From Solirubrobacter phytolaccae (GTDB lineage: Bacteria; Actinomycetota; Thermoleophilia; Solirubrobacterales; Solirubrobacteraceae): a stretch of 64,000 nucleotides of DNA. The notes under the pieces were generated by a model that saw nothing but the letters and a program-made list of their open reading frames with translations, was not told the DNA's origin and did not search any database. Every line of letters starts with the position of its first letter. Positions within the stretch are counted from its first letter, which is position 1. Made by a program: the position numbers and the translations under genes. Below are positions 60,041-64,000 of this stretch, one piece after another. The stretch spans positions 1 through 64,000 of the forward strand of contig NZ_JAPDDP010000043.1 in the NCBI RefSeq assembly GCF_027587195.1, in the 5' to 3' direction.

Positions 60041-60054
<14 letters not shown>
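59218..60054 (-). CDS. CheR-type methyltransferase
   Basis: The 278-residue protein has the CheR N-terminal helical domain ([36 protein letters not shown]) and the SAM-binding domain with [42 protein letters not shown], a Asp in [13 protein letters not shown] and [12 protein letters not shown]. It adds methyl groups to glutamates of receptor-like proteins. It is translated next to the HAMP-array kinase (14-base overlap) and the CheB gene (4-base overlap). The partner protein is not certain; the neighbouring kinase carries receptor-like HAMP coils. Confidence 0.93.

Positions 60055-64000
<3,946 letters not shown>

Overview
The window is very GC-rich chromosomal DNA with dense, often overlapping genes. 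GTG and TTG starts are frequent, Shine-Dalgarno sites are weak or absent for many genes, and long antisense open frames occur as a by-product of base composition. The gene content fits a soil actinobacterium of the Thermoleophilia/Solirubrobacterales type: many ABC solute-binding proteins, ECF42 sigma factor with a YCII partner, PP2C/SpoIIE phosphatases, PRC-barrel/DUF2382 stress protein, HD-GYP and GGDEF-EAL proteins, and HAMP-array hybrid kinases. The taxonomy is inference. I saw no rRNA, tRNA, CRISPR array, insertion sequence or phage gene. No intergenic gap exceeds 300 bases; the longest is 48740-49022.

Layout. 1-5707: a LuxR-type ATPase regulator (cut by the left edge) divergent from a secreted GH106-type alpha-L-rhamnosidase-like enzyme. 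5732-8882: a leftward membrane/stress group (BrkB-like, PRC-barrel/DUF2382, small membrane protein, TM-helix channel-like protein). 9061-17733: signalling genes (TetR-GAF-SpoIIE fusion, GGDEF-EAL, GAF-HD-GYP) mixed with a fatty acid desaturase, a branched-chain amino-acid type binding protein and small membrane or hypothetical proteins.

17737-28659 is the most unusual block. It is a tight leftward five-gene operon encoding an unrecognised protein with a possible ADP-ribosyltransferase-like segment, a hypothetical protein, a Clp-N-repeat-like membrane protein, a large polytopic TPR-CHAT protease, and a second membrane TPR-CHAT protease that continues into a transmembrane segment and an HtrA-type PDZ domain. 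A fair 35/10 promoter lies just upstream. I read it as a candidate membrane-spanning CHAT protease signalling or conflict system.

28801-35596: YqeY-like protein, lipoprotein, an HTH regulator divergent from a GNAT acetyltransferase, a small RHH-like protein facing the acetyltransferase, an EamA exporter with an Lrp regulator, and a GAF hybrid histidine kinase. 35590-42747: a nine-gene rightward operon with an ABC importer, a GntR/FCD regulator and enzymes resembling oxalomesaconate hydratase, a LigK-type aldolase and an extradiol dioxygenase, preceded by a promoter overlapped by two GT-N2-AC operator-like sites. It looks like uptake and meta-cleavage catabolism of a carboxylated aromatic compound. 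42723-45016: a LysR gene divergent from a very clear 2,2-dialkylglycine decarboxylase-like gene, the same arrangement as dgdR-dgdA.

45021-54198: GT39 glycosyltransferase with a tiny secreted partner, HEAT-repeat protein, secreted zinc metallopeptidase, SnoaL-like protein, LtrA-like membrane protein, haloacetate dehalogenase-like hydrolase and a large LuxR ATPase regulator. 54259-56194: PPOX-type protein, YCII protein and ECF42 sigma factor. 56191-64000: a leftward signalling operon of a HAMP-array hybrid kinase (cut by the right edge), CheR, CheB and a receiver-PAS-GAF-SpoIIE-ATPase protein, with no chemoreceptor gene in view.
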